In this document: positions 1-13,055 of the stretch, piece by piece
How positions within the stretch are numbered: the first letter of the stretch is position 1
Layout of the letters: each line of letters opens with the position of its first letter
Origin: Nemertoderma westbladi
Lineage: Eukaryota > Xenacoelomorpha > Nemertodermatida > Nemertodermatidae
Length of the DNA stretch: 64,000 nucleotides
Reading direction: 5' to 3'
Assembly (NCBI GenBank): GCA_032718475.1
Contig: JAUCBJ010000788.1
Location: 1-64,000 of the forward strand
The notes under the pieces: generated by a model
Told to the model about the DNA's origin: nothing
Databases searched by the model: none
The model's input: the letters and a program-made list of their open reading frames with translations, nothing else
Program-made: the position numbers and the translations under genes

Positions 1-1562
1 ACCTTGCGCATGTAATACTTCAGACCTAACAGGTTGACACAATGTTACAGGGGGTATTGGTATGCCCTTTTGTATATTGACTAATTTGTCGCATTCTAGC
101 GCGATACTTTGCTGCACTTCCTGCAACTCTGCTCTACTTTCCCTCACTGTTCCCTTAAGTTGGTGGACAGTCTCCTGCATCTGTCCTAGCAGGAGATTCA
201 TCCCCCGCCGTAACTCTTCCACCCACTCAACCGCCGAAGCGGGAGTCGCCAACATAGTAGCGGGCTGACGCGGGACGACGGGAGACAAATTATTGATTTC
301 TCTCTCTGCTATCTGGACAGGGGTATTTGCATGGACTGTTCCACCGGGTACAGGCAGTGTAGTACTATGTAAAGGGAATTTAGAGTTAAGCTCTGGAAGT
401 ACAGGGGTCTCTAACACAGAAGTGACTTTGGGAACGACAGGCCTAATTATTTCAGGCTCATCAACTATTGTAGGGAGTCTTGTGACCTGAATAATTTGTT
501 CTGTGGGTTCTGTACTACCTAAGTCTGTGCTAGCTAGTTGTCTTCTGACAGCTGGGGGCAAATCAGGCAGTTTATGACGGTGAGATGTTTTTCTACGCCT
601 GCTTAGACGAGATCTATTTCCTCCGCCTTCAGGATCGGTGGTCTCGCCTTCCTCCGATGATGTGTATCCTTGGCGCTTGGGAGTAGATCGACTCATCATC
701 TGCATTTGATTAGCAGTTAACTGTTTATTTATGTTGTCTTGCGTCTCTTGCAGATTTTCCAACTCCAGTTGGGTAATCTCCTCAGACGCTCTCCGTTCTG
801 CTTCTGCCACTGCCTTTGCTGCTTTTCTTTCTGCTTCTGCTTCTGCCATTGCCGCTGCCTCCTTTCTTTTCCATTCTGCTTCTGCGATTGCCTCTGCCGC
901 CTTTCTGTGAGGCGGAGTTTTTCATCACATTCAGCTTGGTTTGCAGCTAACATTTCCGCATCGATTGCGTCCAACACAAGCTTGGTTTCTTCACTATTAG
1001 GGCGAAGTCCAGACAGTCGTCTCCTCAACTCTTCGTCTCCTATGAATCGCTGATAGTCTGACAGATAGATGTCAATGGCGTCTCTAGTTCGCGGCTTCTC
1101 TGCTGCTGTTAATTCGCTTTCCACTTCGCTTTCCACCTCGCTTTCTACTTGAGAAGAAGTGGCGTCGGTTGATTCTTCATAGGTTGGCCGCTCATCATAA
1201 ACCATATCCGCCATCTTCGCTCCGCGTTCGGGCGTCCGCTCAACAGTATCCGAACTACTGGAGCTATCGGGCCGCTGAGAACTAGGTTCTTGGCTAGGAG
1301 GTTGCTGCTGTTTTATAGCTTCTTCTTGATCCCGCTTGACTTGGGCCCGAGTGCCTATGGCAGACCAACGGCGCTTCACTAACTTCGCAAATTGCGAAAT
1401 CTTTTCTACCAACCTAGGTTCTGACACAACCACTGCAGGGGTTGCCCTTCTTACAGTATGAGGGGTTTCAGACCTCGGTCTGGGATTCTCTACACTTTGA
1501 TCTGAGAAACAGGCTGTTGTTTCTAGGAGACTATCTGACAGAGTTTGCCTTGTGTCAGCCAT
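1..1562 (-). pseudogene. Gag-like retroelement protein, N-terminal part, frameshifted, runs off window
   Basis: The frame opens with an ATG at 1562 and reads a charged, low-complexity protein: Ser/Glu repeats (VESEVESEVESE) followed by a Lys/Glu/Ala-rich stretch. In this first frame the tail turns into an implausible Gln/Arg/Trp-rich sequence and stops at 729. In a different minus frame, from about position 918 down to base 1, the same DNA reads a regular Ala/Glu/Lys/Arg coiled coil, then SRSTPKRQG, and stays open to the window edge. This is best explained by a one- or two-base indel near 904-918 in a single protein. A coiled-coil N-terminal region with long unstructured charged segments is common in Gag proteins of metazoan LTR elements. 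No capsid or zinc knuckle is visible here, so the family is not proven; a host coiled-coil protein is an alternative. Confidence 0.5.
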
Positions 1563-1692
1563 GTTTGATTGTACAGTTGAATACCTACTGCTATATTACA
1601 GTTAAAGCAAGTCTAGCAATTCAGTATCACTGTTAGCCTAGTAATTAATTACCGATACTGCTACTCAGTGTAGCGTGATATATATATAATAT

Positions 1693-1941
1693 ATTAGAAT
1701 ACTGGTATGCTTATAATATATATATAAGTATTATTACAGACTAGATTTGTCACAGAGTACCGGTATATAATTTTAGCACAAATATATATAAATATATAAT
1801 AGGCCTATCGTGAATACCGGTATACAGCCTACACTTATAGTATATAAGTATAATTCTGGACTATAATTAATTACAGAGTACCGGTATGATTTCAGCACAA
1901 ATTTATAGAAATAAATATAATAAGCCTATGGTAAATACCGG
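1693..1941. repeat. 120-bp tandem duplication, AT-rich, with ACCGGTAT boxes
   Basis: Two copies of about 120 bp follow one another; the word CAGAGTACCGGTAT occurs near 1754 and again near 1874. Each copy ends in GAATACCGGTAT or AAATACCGGTAT. It lies just upstream of the minus-strand Gag-like frame, where the element's 5' leader or LTR would be expected. Confidence 0.6.
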
Positions 1942-4900
1942 TATGTCAATTATTTTAGAATAATTGAATTTCTGAATATTTTAGGGTTACTTGGTTACTT
2001 TACTTACTCTATTACCGTTATTTGAGCAGCAGTCCAACTGATATTAAGACCTAAGTGTTGTAGAACAGGCCTACTATTTTATTAATAGATTTAGTGGATT
2101 TATATGTACCCTTATGAGGGGTTTTATTACAATATTGAAATAGATGTTACTATTTCTGGGGGGAGTCACTACACAGAAGCTGTGCGCTCTCAGTGGAGTG
2201 CTACCTATGGGACACTAAAACAGATAATTCTAATTTACCTAAGTTACTTATTACTACAAATTACTTACGATATGGGTGAGATTAATTCTCTAATTAAAAC
2301 ACAACAAAAATATTACGTACGAAATTTTTAGGGTAATTTTACAGGAAGTCTACAAACCAGTCCAACAAAGGGTTAGATTTCTGGTTATTACAAAGGACAG
2401 GGTACTACGGTATTTAAATAATAAGTAGTAGTAAATATACTGCGTTGTCCAGATAGGAAAATACCACCGCCTGACGACCTATAACCGTATCGCTATAGGT
2501 ACTACGTTATGTATCACGGATTGTTCCTACCCAGAAGCTAATAGAGCTAACGAATGTGCCTATCAACCACTTTACAACACAAATATACTGCCTACACTAA
2601 TTACTTCGGAAAGCACTGTACACTAAACCCTAAATTAGGTACAAGTACCGGTATAACAAATAATCAGTAGTTAAATATACTTGAACAGTTAAAAGAACCA
2701 CGGCATCTGCTGGAGTGACCGAAGCACAAAGTCGTCAGTCTTTACCTACGCCAAGCAGCCCTGATGTAGTACCGGGGTTAGTTTAACTATAACGGTATGT
2801 ATAACAAGCACAATTACTGTAGGAATAAACTTGGGGACATGAATGTTGCGAATAATCGCATAAACTCTGAATAATAAATATTACGCTACCCGTACAGAAT
2901 ACTCAAACAAATACAAACCAAACGCTGGCAGACTACTATTAAGCCTAAACAAACTACAGTATGTGCAGATTCTGAAACTGTTAGTTAGTATGCGTTCTAA
3001 CACGGTAGTACGACTTACTCTTTAAGAGGGGATTGACCTTACCGCTTATGGCTGCCCCAACTTACTGACGGCACTTTATCAGACCAACTCTACACACGCA
3101 GCAATCCCTTCAGACCCAAAAATAGCTAGACAACAATCCAGCCTACAAATATTTGAGTAATAACTATTACGGTACCTGAACAGACCACACAAACAAACAC
3201 AGGCTAAAACACTGGCAGACTACGATCAAGCCTAAATAAACTACAGTATATGCAGACTCTGAAACTGTTAGTTAGTATGCGTTCTAACACGGTAGTACGA
3301 CTTATTCTTTAAGAGGGGATTGACCTTACCGCATATGGCTGCCCCAACTTACTAACGGCACTTTATCAGACAAACTCTACACACGCCGTAATCTCTCCAA
3401 ACTCAACAACAGTCAGACAGCAGCTCAGCCTACAATTATCTGAACAATCTGAGCAGGGTCACACGCCTTCTGCTCAATATTAGCCTACTAGGAAATAAAA
3501 CCGACAGAAATAAGTAAGCTCCAAAAGAAACAAGGGGTGTACAGTCCCTAATCTCTTAAACAGCCTACCGGTATACAATAATCAAAATCGAATAATACTA
3601 AATGTACTTGTACAGCAGTACCGGTACCGGTGATGACAGTTAGGCCTACTGACCTACAGAAGCACCGGTTCAGTTTTACCAGTCACTACGGTATTTTGCA
3701 ACCTTATTGCCTACTGCAATAAGATTATAAACTGTTACTGTTCGCGCTTTTGAAGACCTTTAGCAGTTTAACCTGCCAAAATTTATATGTCTTTTAGTTA
3801 ATTAAAACCACTTTAGCATATGACAATATTTTATGCTAATACGCAAAACATTAGCCGAAGGCAGCCCATGCGCGATCATTCACCCGATGGATCTACACCC
3901 GGGAGGCTGAATTCGGATGCTTAAATTGTATTATTGCAGTGTAAGGTTGCAGTGTATACCTACTGTATTATTCGATAGATCGTTAATAATTAATCTCTGA
4001 CAGATATTATTGGCTTTCGGGAAATATTAACAGTTCCTTTAGGACGTGGCGCTTTATCTATTTAAACAGAACTAAGACTTCAACGCAACGATACTAAAAG
4101 ACTTCAATACTAAAACGCAACGATACTGCTTATGATTGAAGTATAAAGCGTATTCTTTAGGAAATACTTTGTTACCAATCACAATCATACACACTATTCT
4201 GCCGACCGTCAGTATATTTGATCACACATAAAGAGAGCAGCAATTGACTCACGTAGGGTCTGCTAAATAACATTGGATTCAATACACACCACATTAATAT
4301 AAATCGCAATTGTTATGTATAGCCGGTCTCTCTAACCTGTAGTGTATCAAGAAAATTGGGAATTTGGGTGATTTATCCGTATTATCCAAAGAGCAATATT
4401 TCCATCAACAAATAGGTACAATTAATAACTGACGGTAAAATAACAGTACAAACAATATGATTAATGCAATTAAATTAAGTGAGCATGTTAATTAGTGAGT
4501 TATTGAGATTAGTTAGTAGGTAACAGTTTATACTTTCGATAATTTAAGCAGTTTACTAGAGTTCTTCCCAAAAAGCCGGTGTTTCTGGCTTAGACAGCAA
4601 TAACAACAAAGTATCAAGTAAAAGCAGTAAGACTGAACACTCTCCTTATGATCGACCGAAAAGCTACACGTCGACAGGAAAAATAGCTCTGATTGGCTCA
4701 AGCCAAACAAAGAACCATGCATCCAATGGCTGTTTCCATGTCAGCAACCAGCTGTTAGATGTCGTAATATGAATCATCACGGCTAAGCTGTGAAAGGTAG
4801 TTGGTGCATTACAGGTTTTTTGCCTTACCATGTCCGCCAAAACACGTATATAGCAGAATGACTTTTATGTCCGTTAAAACACCTGTAACGGTACCTTGCG

Positions 4901-5016
4901 GGCGAGGGGAATATATTATATACAGTTAGAGAACCTTTTTAGAGTATTCCAGCGCCTGGGGGGAAACTGGATTGCGAAGCAAAAGGGGCCAGTTAGATCC
5001 CACAGAAGCTTTTACA
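1942..5016. other. Non-coding AT-rich region, possible 5' LTR or leader of the Gag-like element
   Basis: I see no credible coding exon here. ACCGGTA boxes recur (for example near 2649, 3566 and 3621). The region holds a 288-bp duplication, listed separately. I could not pair LTR ends. From the gene at 10-33 kb it could also be the intron downstream of the last visible exon. Confidence 0.4.
2872..3447. repeat. 288-bp imperfect tandem duplication
   Basis: The word TCTGAAACTGTTAGTTAGTA is at 2971 and recurs at 3259. The flanking sequence matches through the whole unit, including CACGGTAGTACGACTTA and AAGAGGGGATTGACCTTACC. Subrepeats of this size are common in LTRs and leaders of retroelements, which would suit the adjacent Gag-like frame. 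Confidence 0.7.
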
Positions 5017-5252
5017 CATGGTACTACCAGATAGTGCATGGTACTACCAGGTAGTCCATGGTACTACCAGGTAGTGCATGGTACTACCAGGTAGTCCATG
5101 GTACTACCAGGTAGTGCATGGTACTACCAGGTAGTGCATGTTACTACCAGGTAGTCCATGGTACTACCAGGTAGTGCATGGTACTACCAGGTAGTCCATG
5201 GTACTACCAGGCAGTGCATGGTACTACCAGGCAGTGCATGGTACTACCAGGT
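5017..5252. repeat. 20-bp satellite, short first block
   Basis: About 12 copies of CATGGTACTACCAGGTAGTG. The block ends at an 83-bp unique spacer (5253-5335); the main array starts after it. Confidence 0.95.
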
Positions 5253-5335
5253 TTTGTTCTCGTAATAATTTTCAACTGTAATATTGTAATACCAAATATA
5301 TTTCGATTAAAGAGGTCACCCACCTGGAAAAAAAA

Positions 5336-8300
5336 ACCAGGTAGTACATGATACTACCAGATAGTACATGGTACTACCAGGTAGTGCATGGTACTACCAG
5401 GTAGTGCATGGTACTACCAGGTAGTGCATGGTACTACCAGGTAGTGCATGGTATTACCAGGTAGTGCATGGTACTACCAGGAAGTGCATGATACTACCAG
5501 ATAGTACATGGTAATACCAGGTAGTGCATAGATAGTACTACCAGGTAGTGCATATGGTACTACCAGGTAGTGCATGGTATTGCCAGGTAGTGCATGGTAC
5601 TACCAGGTAGTGCATATGGTACTACCAGGTAGTGTATGGTACTACCAGGTAGTGCACTCGGTACTACCAGGTAATGCATAGTACTGTCAGGTAGTGCATA
5701 TGGTACTACCAGGTAGTGCATGGTACTACCAGGTAGTGCATGGTACTACCAGGTAGTGCATGATACTACCAGATAGTACATGGTACTACCAGGTAGTGCA
5801 TGGTATTACCAGGTAGTGCATGGTACTACAATGTAGTGCATATGGTACTACCAGGTAGTGCATGGTACTACCAGGTAGTGCATGGTATTACCAGGTAGTG
5901 CATGGTACTACAAGGTAGTGCATGGTACTACCAGGTAGTGCATGGTACTACAAGGTAGTGCATATGGTACTACCAGGTAGTGCATGGTACTACCAGGTAG
6001 AGCATGGTATTACCAGGTAGTGCATGGTACTACCAGGTAGTGCATAGTATTACCAGGTAGTGCATGGTACTACCAGGTAGTGTATGGTACTACCAGGTAG
6101 TGCATGGTATTACCCGGTAGTGCATGGTACTACAAGGTAGTGCATGGCACTACCAGGTAGTGCATGGTACTGTCAGGTACTGCATGGTATTACCAGGTAG
6201 TGCATGGTACTACAAGGTAATGCATATGGTACTACCAGGTAGTGCATGGTACTACCAGGTAGTGCATGGTACTACAAGGTAGTGCATATGGTACTACCAG
6301 GTAGTGCATGGTACTACCAGGTAGAGCATGGTATTACCAGGTAGTGCATGGTACTACCAGGTAGAGCATGGTATTACCAGGTAGTTCATGGTACTACCAG
6401 GTAGTGTATGGTAATACCAGGTAGTGCATGGTATTACCCGGTAGTGCATGGTACTACAAGGTAGTGCATGGTACTACCAGGTAGTGCATGGTACTGTCAG
6501 GTACTGCATGGTATTACCAGGTAGTGCATGGTACTACAAGGTAATGCATATAGGACTACCAGGTAGTGCATGGTACTACCAGGTAGTGCATGGTACTACC
6601 AGGTAGTGCGTGGTACTACCAGGTAGTGCATTGTATTACCAGGTAGTGCATGGTACTACCAGGTAGTGCATGGTATTACCAGGTAGTGCATCGTATTACC
6701 AGGTAGTGCATGGTACTACCAGGTAGTGCATGGTATTACCAGGTAGTGCATGGTATTACCAGGTAGTGTATGGTACTACCAGGTAGTGCATGGTACTACC
6801 AGGTAGTGCATGGTAATACCAGGTAGTGCATGATATTACCAGGTAGTGCATATGGTACTACCAGGTAGTGCATGGTACTACCAGGTAGAGCATGGTATTA
6901 CCAGGTAGTGCATGGTACTACCAGGTAGTGCATGGTATTACCAGGTAGTGCATCGTATTACCAGGTAGTGCATGGTACTACCAGGTAGTGCATGGTATTA
7001 CCAGGTAGTGCATGGTATTACCAGGTAGTGTATGGTACTACCAGGTAGTGCATGGTACTACCAGGTAGTGCATGGTAATACCAGGTAGTGCATGATATTA
7101 CCAGGTAGTGCATGGTACTACCAGGTAGTGCATGATATTACCAGGTAGTGCATGATACTACCAGGTAGTGCATGGTACTACCATGTAGTGCATGGTAATA
7201 CAAGGTAGTGCATGATACTACCAGGTAGTGCATGATATTACCAGGTAGTGCATGATACTACCAGGTAGTGCATGGTACTACCAGGTAGTGCATGGTAATA
7301 CAAGGTAGTGCATGGTACTACCAGGTCGTGCATGGTACTACCAGGTAGTGCATGATACTACCAGGTAGTGCATGGTACTACCAGGTAGTGCATGGTACTA
7401 CCAGGTAGTGCATGATATTACCAGGCAGTGCATGTTACTACCAGGTAGTGCGTGGTACTACCAGGTAGTGCGTGGTACTACCAGGTAGTGCATTGTATTA
7501 CCAGGTAGTGATGGTACTACCAGGTAGTGCATGGTATTACCAGGTAGTGCATGTTACTACCAGGTAGTGCGTGGTACTACCAGGTATTGCATGGTACTAC
7601 CTGGTAGTGCATGGTACTACCGGGTAGTGCATGGTACTACCAGATAGTGCATAGTACTACCAGGTAGTGCATGGTACTACCTGGTAGTGCATGGTACTAC
7701 AAGGTAGTGCATATGGTACTACCAGGTAGAGCATGGTACTACCAGGTAGTGCATGGTACTACCAGGTAGTGCATGGTACTACCAGGTAGTGCATGGTACT
7801 ACCAGGTAGTGCATGGTACTACCTGGTAGTGCATGGTACTACAAGGTAGTGCGTGGTACTACCAGGTAGTGCATGGTACTACCTGGTAGTGCATGGTACT
7901 ACAAGGTAGTGCATATGGTACTACCAGGTAGTGCATGGTACTACCAGGTAGTGCATGATACTACCAGGTAGTGCATGGTACTACCAGGTAGTGCATGGTA
8001 CTACCAGGTAGTGCATGATATTACCAGGCAGTGCATGTTACTACCAGGTAGTGCGTGGTACTACCAGGTAGTGCGTGGTACTACCAGGTAGTGCATTGTA
8101 TTACCAGGTAGTGATGGTACTACCAGGTAGTGCATGGTATTACCAGGTAGTGCATGTTACTACCAGGTAGTGCGTGGTACTACCAGGTATTGCATGGTAC
8201 TACCTGGTAGTGCATGGTACTACCGGGTAGTGCATGTTACTACCAGATAGTGCATAGTACTACCAGGTAGTGCATGGTACTACCTGGTATCATGACTACG

Positions 8301-9757
8301 GTAGTGCATATGGTACTACCAGGTAGTGCATGGTACTACCAGGTAGTGCATGGTACTACCAGGTAGTGCATGGTACTACCAGATAGTGCATGGTACTACC
8401 AGGTAGTGCATGTTACTACCAGGTAGTGCGTGGTACTACCAGGTAGTGCATGGTACTACCTGGTAGTGCATGGTACTACCAGGTAGTGCATGGTACTACC
8501 AGGTAGTGCATGGTACTACCTGGTAGTGCATGGTACTACCGGGTAGTGCATGGTACTACCAGATAGTGCATAGTACTACCAGGTAGTGCATGGTACTACC
8601 AGGTAGTGCGTGGTACTACCAGGTAGTGCGTGGTACTACCAGGTAGTGCATTGTATTACCAGGTAGTGATGGTACTACCAGGTAGTGCATGGTATTACCA
8701 GGTAGTGCATGTTACTACCAGGTAGTGCGTGGTACTACCAGGTATTGCATGGTACTACCTGGTAGTGCATGGTACTACCGGGTAGTGCATGGTACTACCA
8801 GATAGTGCATAGTACTACCAGGTAGTGCATGGTACTACCTGGTAGTGCATGGTACTACAAGGTAGTGCATATGGTACTACCAGGTAGAGCATGGTACTAC
8901 CAGGTAGTGCATGGTACTACCAGGTAGTGCATGGTACTACCAGGTAGTGCATGGTACTACCAGGTAGTGCATGGTACTACCTGGTAGTGCATGGTACTAC
9001 AAGGTAGTGCGTGGTACTACCAGGTAGTGCATGGTACTACCTGGTAGTGCATGGTACTACAAGGTAGTGCATATGGTACTACCAGGTAGTGCATGGTACT
9101 ACCAGGTAGTGCATGATACTACCAGGTAGTGCATGGTACTACCAGGTAGTGCATGGTACTACCAGGTAGTGCATGGTACTACCAGGTAGTGCATGTTACT
9201 ACCAGGTAGTGCTGGTACTACCAGGTAGTGCGTTACTACCAGGTAGTGCGTGGTACTACCAGGTAGTGCATGGTACTACCTGGTAGTGCATGGTACTACA
9301 AGGTAGTGCATGGTACTACCAGGTAGTGCATGGTACTACCAGGTAGTGCGTGGTACTACCAGGTAGTGCATGGTACTACCTGGTAGTGCATGGTACTACC
9401 AGGTAGTGCATGGTACTACCAGGTAGTGCATGGTACTACCAGGTAGTGCATGGTACTACCTGGTAGTGCATGGTACTACAAGGTAGTGCGTGGTACTACC
9501 AGGTAGTGCATGGTACTACCTGGTAGTGCATGGTACTACAAGGTAGTGCATATGGTACTACCAGGTAGTGCATGGTGCTACCAGGTAGTGCATGGTACTA
9601 CCAGATAGTGCATGGTACTACCAGGTAGTGCATGATACTACCAGGTAGTGCATGGTACTACCAGGTAGTGCGTGGTACTACCAGGTAGTGCATGATACTA
9701 CCAGGTAGTGCACGGTACTACCAGGTAGTGCATGGTATTACCAGGTACTGCATGGTA
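5336..9757. repeat. 20-bp satellite, main array (about 220 units)
   Basis: The unit is CATGGTACTACCAGGTAGTG with common variants GTATTACC, CTACCTGG and an inserted AT (GCATATGG). Each unit contains the near-palindrome CTACC-A/T-GGTAG, so single units can fold into hairpins. Larger blocks are themselves duplicated: a segment marked by a shortened unit (GTAGTGATGGTACTACC) recurs near 7507, 8106 and 8666. The array lies in the intron downstream of the 10071-10253 exon if the prominin-like gene continues leftwards. No coding capacity. Confidence 0.95.
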
Positions 9758-10070
9758 ATTAACGAATAATTAGTTTTATAATCAAGTATTATTATGAAGC
9801 ATTAAACTTCTTTATGAATATTTTTTTATTGTATGATGAATTGTTTCTTGACATGCCTTTACTTATTATTTAATGTAGGTCTAGCACTTTAACAATAACT
9901 GAATTGGTATTTTATAGATTTGGTTTAATCCTGCGGTTTACCGTTTTGGGTATTCAATGAATTTTTATTTTGTTATCAATGATTTTTATGATAATAAGCG
10001 TGGGAATTTATCATGATATTTCCTGTAAACTCTATTATCTGTTAATATTCATAGACTCAAGTTTACTTAC
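9758..10070. other. Intron sequence between satellite and exon
   Basis: AT-rich unique DNA that directly follows, on the minus strand, the GTAAGT splice donor at 10070. Nothing else is recognised. Confidence 0.5.
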
Positions 10071-10253
10071 TTCCAGCTGAATGTAAAAAATCATTATTAT
10101 ATTCAGGAAATTCTTCCATGACAGCATCCATTTTGTTAATTTGGTCGGAGAATCTGACTACCGGCACGACTACGGTAAAGGAGATCACCGCAGCCAGTAA
10201 GAAGAGCCAACAGAGAATGTAACTGAATACGACGCAAATAATGAGAACAATAG
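10071..10253 (-). CDS. Prominin-like exon: TM4 and start of extracellular loop 2
   Basis: The acceptor is TTTTTATTTTAG and the donor is GGAA|GTAAGT, a perfect consensus. The 183-bp exon is phase 1 to phase 1. It encodes AIVLIICVVFSYILCWLFLL followed by AAVISFTVVVPVVRFSDQIN and a polar stretch with Met/Glu/Tyr. A long span with Ser-x3-Cys-Trp at its centre is what I recall from prominin TM4, and it is the strongest piece of the assignment. The next exon to the left was not found. Confidence 0.7.
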
Positions 10254-10573
10254 CTAAAATAAAAAGATAAAAACAATATAGTAATCAAAACCATGACCTA
10301 CTATACTGTAGTAGGTCATAATAAAACATTACAATTATTAATTTATTATTGAAAGAGATTAAATACTTATGGGCGATGGTAAGGAAAAGGAACAGCAAAA
10401 CATCTGCGAATAACCTTAGATTTTTCTTATCTACTGTATTTTTGTTGAAAAAAACGTAAAAAAAAATAGAGAACCGTTTTAATTGACGATAAATTTCAAA
10501 GCTGAATTGTGACAGCAAGTAACCATGTGGGCCCTAATAAATAATCGCACATAAATTTGAACATTTGACATAC
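10254..10573 (-). other. Short intron (320 bp)
   Basis: It separates the TM4 exon from the micro-exon. An open minus-strand stretch at 10285-10518 is AT-rich and shows no protein-like composition. Nothing else is seen. Confidence 0.5.
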
Positions 10574-10627
10574 CCCATCTCCGATGATGATATCGGCTGG
10601 ATCCACAACAAACTACAGTAACACCAG
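10574..10627 (-). CDS. Prominin-like micro-exon: cytoplasmic loop between TM3 and TM4
   Basis: A 54-bp exon, phase 1 to phase 1, with acceptor GCTCCACAG and donor GATGGG|GTATGT. It reads AGVTVVCCGSSRYHHRRW with the borrowed first base. Its Cys-Cys-Gly and basic/His content suit the short cytoplasmic loop of prominins. Only this frame is open. Its size means it rests on splice sites and phase agreement with both neighbours. Confidence 0.55.
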
Positions 10628-10855
10628 CTGTGGAGCGAGTCACGTAAGTTAGTAAGTAAGTCTTCGAAATTTATATTAATACTCAATTAATAAGACAATT
10701 AAACCCTGACGCATCGCAGCTAACAGCGACATGAATTCTTGTTATCCACACAAACAACAAACAACAAATACTATAATTTCAATCTACTGTAATTGAAATA
10801 ATTTTGATATTTCGCATGAGGAAGAAAGACCCAGGGTACAACAGGCCTACTGTCT

Positions 10856-12357
10856 TTATCGTATCGGTAGCGATACTTTCGTATCGTATCGGTAGCGGTA
10901 CTTTACCGGTACTTTCGTATCGTACCAGTACTTTCATATCGTACGGTACTTTCGTATCGTACCAGTACTTTCGTATCGTACCGGTACTTTCGTATCGTAA
11001 CGGACCGGTACTTTCGTATCGTACCGGTACTTTCGTATCGTACCAGTACTTTCGTATCGTACCAGTACTTTTGTATCGTACCGGTACTTTCGTATCGTAC
11101 CGGTACTTTCGTATCGTACCGGTACTTTCGTATCGTACCAGTACTTTCGTATCGTACCAGTACTTTCGTATCGTACCAGTACTTTCGTATCGTACCGGTA
11201 CTTTCGTATCGTACCAGTACTTTCATATCGTACGGTACTTTCGTATCGTACCAGTACTTTCGTATCGTACCAGTACTTTCGTATCGTACCAGTACTTTTG
11301 TATCGTACCGGTACTTTCGTATCGTAACGGACCGGTACTTTCGTATCGTACCGGTACTTTCGTATCGTACCGGTACTTTCGTATCGTACCGGTACTTTCG
11401 TATCGTAACGGACCGGTACTTTCATATCGTACGGTACTTTCGTATCGTACCAGTACTTTCGTATCGTACCAGTACTTTCGTATCGTACCGGTACTTTCGT
11501 ATCGTAACGGACCGGTACTTTCGTATCGTACCGGTACTTTCGTATCGTACCAGTACTTTCGTATCGTACCAGTACTTTCGTATCGTACCGGTACTTTCGT
11601 ATCGTACCAGTACTTTCGTATCGTACCAGTACTTTCATATCGTACGGTACTTTCGTATCGTACCAGTACTTTCGTATCGTACCAGTACTTTCGTATCGTA
11701 CCAGTACTTTCGTATCGTACCGGTACTTTCGTATCGTACCAGTACTTTCGTATCGTACCAGTACTTTCATATCGTACGGTACTTTCGTATCGTACCAGTA
11801 CTTTCGTATCGTACCGATACTTTCGTATCGTACCGGTACTTTCGTATCGTACCAGTACTTTCGTATCGTACGGTACGTTCGTATCGTACCAGTACTTTCG
11901 TATCGTACCAGTACTTTCGTATCGTACCAGTACTTTCGTATCGTACCGGTACTTTCGTATCGTACCAGTACTTTCGTATCGTACCAGTACTTTCATATCG
12001 TACGGTACTTTCGTATCGTACCAGTACTTTCGTATCGTACCGATACTTTCGTATCGTACCGGTACTTTCGTATCGTACCGGTACTTTCGTATCGTACGGT
12101 ACTTTCGTATCGTACCAGTACTTTCGTATCGTACCAGTACTTTCGTATCGTACCAGTACTTTCGTATCGTACCAGTACTTTCATATCGTACGGTACTTTC
12201 GTATCGTACCAGTACTTTCGTATCGTACCGGTACTTTCGTATCGTAACGGACCGGTACTTTCGTATCGTACCGGTACTTTCGTATCGTGTCGGTTCCAGT
12301 ACTTTCGTATCGTGTCGGTAGGCCTACTGGTACTTTCTTATCGTATCGTATCGGTAC
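10856..12357. repeat. 19-bp satellite filling a prominin-like intron
   Basis: About 79 copies of GTACCAGTACTTTCGTATC or its GTACCGGTAC variant, with 17-bp (CGTACGGTACTTTCG) and AACGGACCGG units interspersed. Because 19 is not a multiple of 3, one stop-free unit makes several frames open at once on both strands, hence 257- to 505-codon readings with 19-residue repeats. The GTACCGGTAC form is a 10-bp palindrome. The array takes up most of the 1.75-kb intron between exons at 12377 and 10627. Confidence 0.95.
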
Positions 12358-12376
12358 TACTTTATGTCTATCTTAC

Positions 12377-12535
12377 CTATGATTTCATTGGCGCTCTTCA
12401 CTTTTATACACTGTGGAATTATTGCTGCGTCTCTCGAGTTTTCAACTTGCTTTATGATGAAGATAACTAGTATGAATACGACGCAACCAACAGTTGTCAT
12501 TCCAAGGATAATCGGTAAACCATGTATTATATTAA
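12377..12535 (-). CDS. Prominin-like exon: TM3
   Basis: The acceptor is TATTCTACTTGCAG and the donor is ATCATAG|GTAAGAT. The 159-bp exon is phase 1 to phase 1. It starts VNIIHGLPIILG and runs through a hydrophobic span of about 22 residues (MTTVGCVVFILVIFIIK), then a polar stretch with one Cys. The position after the extracellular-loop exons and before the SYILCW exon fits prominin TM3. The loop after the span is somewhat longer than I would expect for prominins. Confidence 0.65.
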
Positions 12536-13055
12536 CTGCAAGTAGAATAACAATAATTCGCATAAAAAGACAAACTAGACCGGCAGAGATTTGACGTTTT
12601 TTCACCTCAACATTGCAAGGCAGTACTGTATATACAGTGCTGTAGTTGATTATCGTCAGTGATTCGACTGATACACATTTGGCCTCAATGTGCATCTTCC
12701 GTATTGTTGTTTTTACATGATTCAATTACAGATTTATAAAGCATTAAATATATCAATGGAATTCAAATCGTATGCGGAACATTTGGCCATCCACAGTCTC
12801 CCACTATCTGTCTTCACAGATTGTTGCTGGAGATGATTATGTCAAGTATAAGTAATTATTTTTTTTAAGTTTAGCGACTATCTTCTGATGATAAAACAAA
12901 TTAACAAAATAAACAAAATTAATAAAGCAGTATTGTAAATTAGTAAGTCTGGGTATGCACCTAATGTAACAAATGTACTGTACTTGGATTGCTCTGTGGG
13001 TGGATGGGTCCCAGTGTTCCTAGAATTTTCAACAAATGTTTTTTATAACAGTTCC
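12536..13055. other. Intron, unique sequence
   Basis: AT-rich DNA upstream (minus strand) of the TM3 exon. It contains a small near-palindrome near 12635 (CAGTACTGTATATACAGTGC). No coding signal is seen. Confidence 0.4.

Noticed and set aside
4528-4722. 64-codon minus-strand frame
   Set aside because: Low-complexity Cys/Ser/Leu content, no splice sites or repeats to support it.
5017-9757. CRISPR-like array
   Set aside because: Units are contiguous with no unique spacers, and the genome is eukaryotic.
10804-12321. 505-codon plus-strand frame and three minus-strand frames
   Set aside because: A 19-bp repeat unit without stops opens several frames; no unique protein sequence is present.
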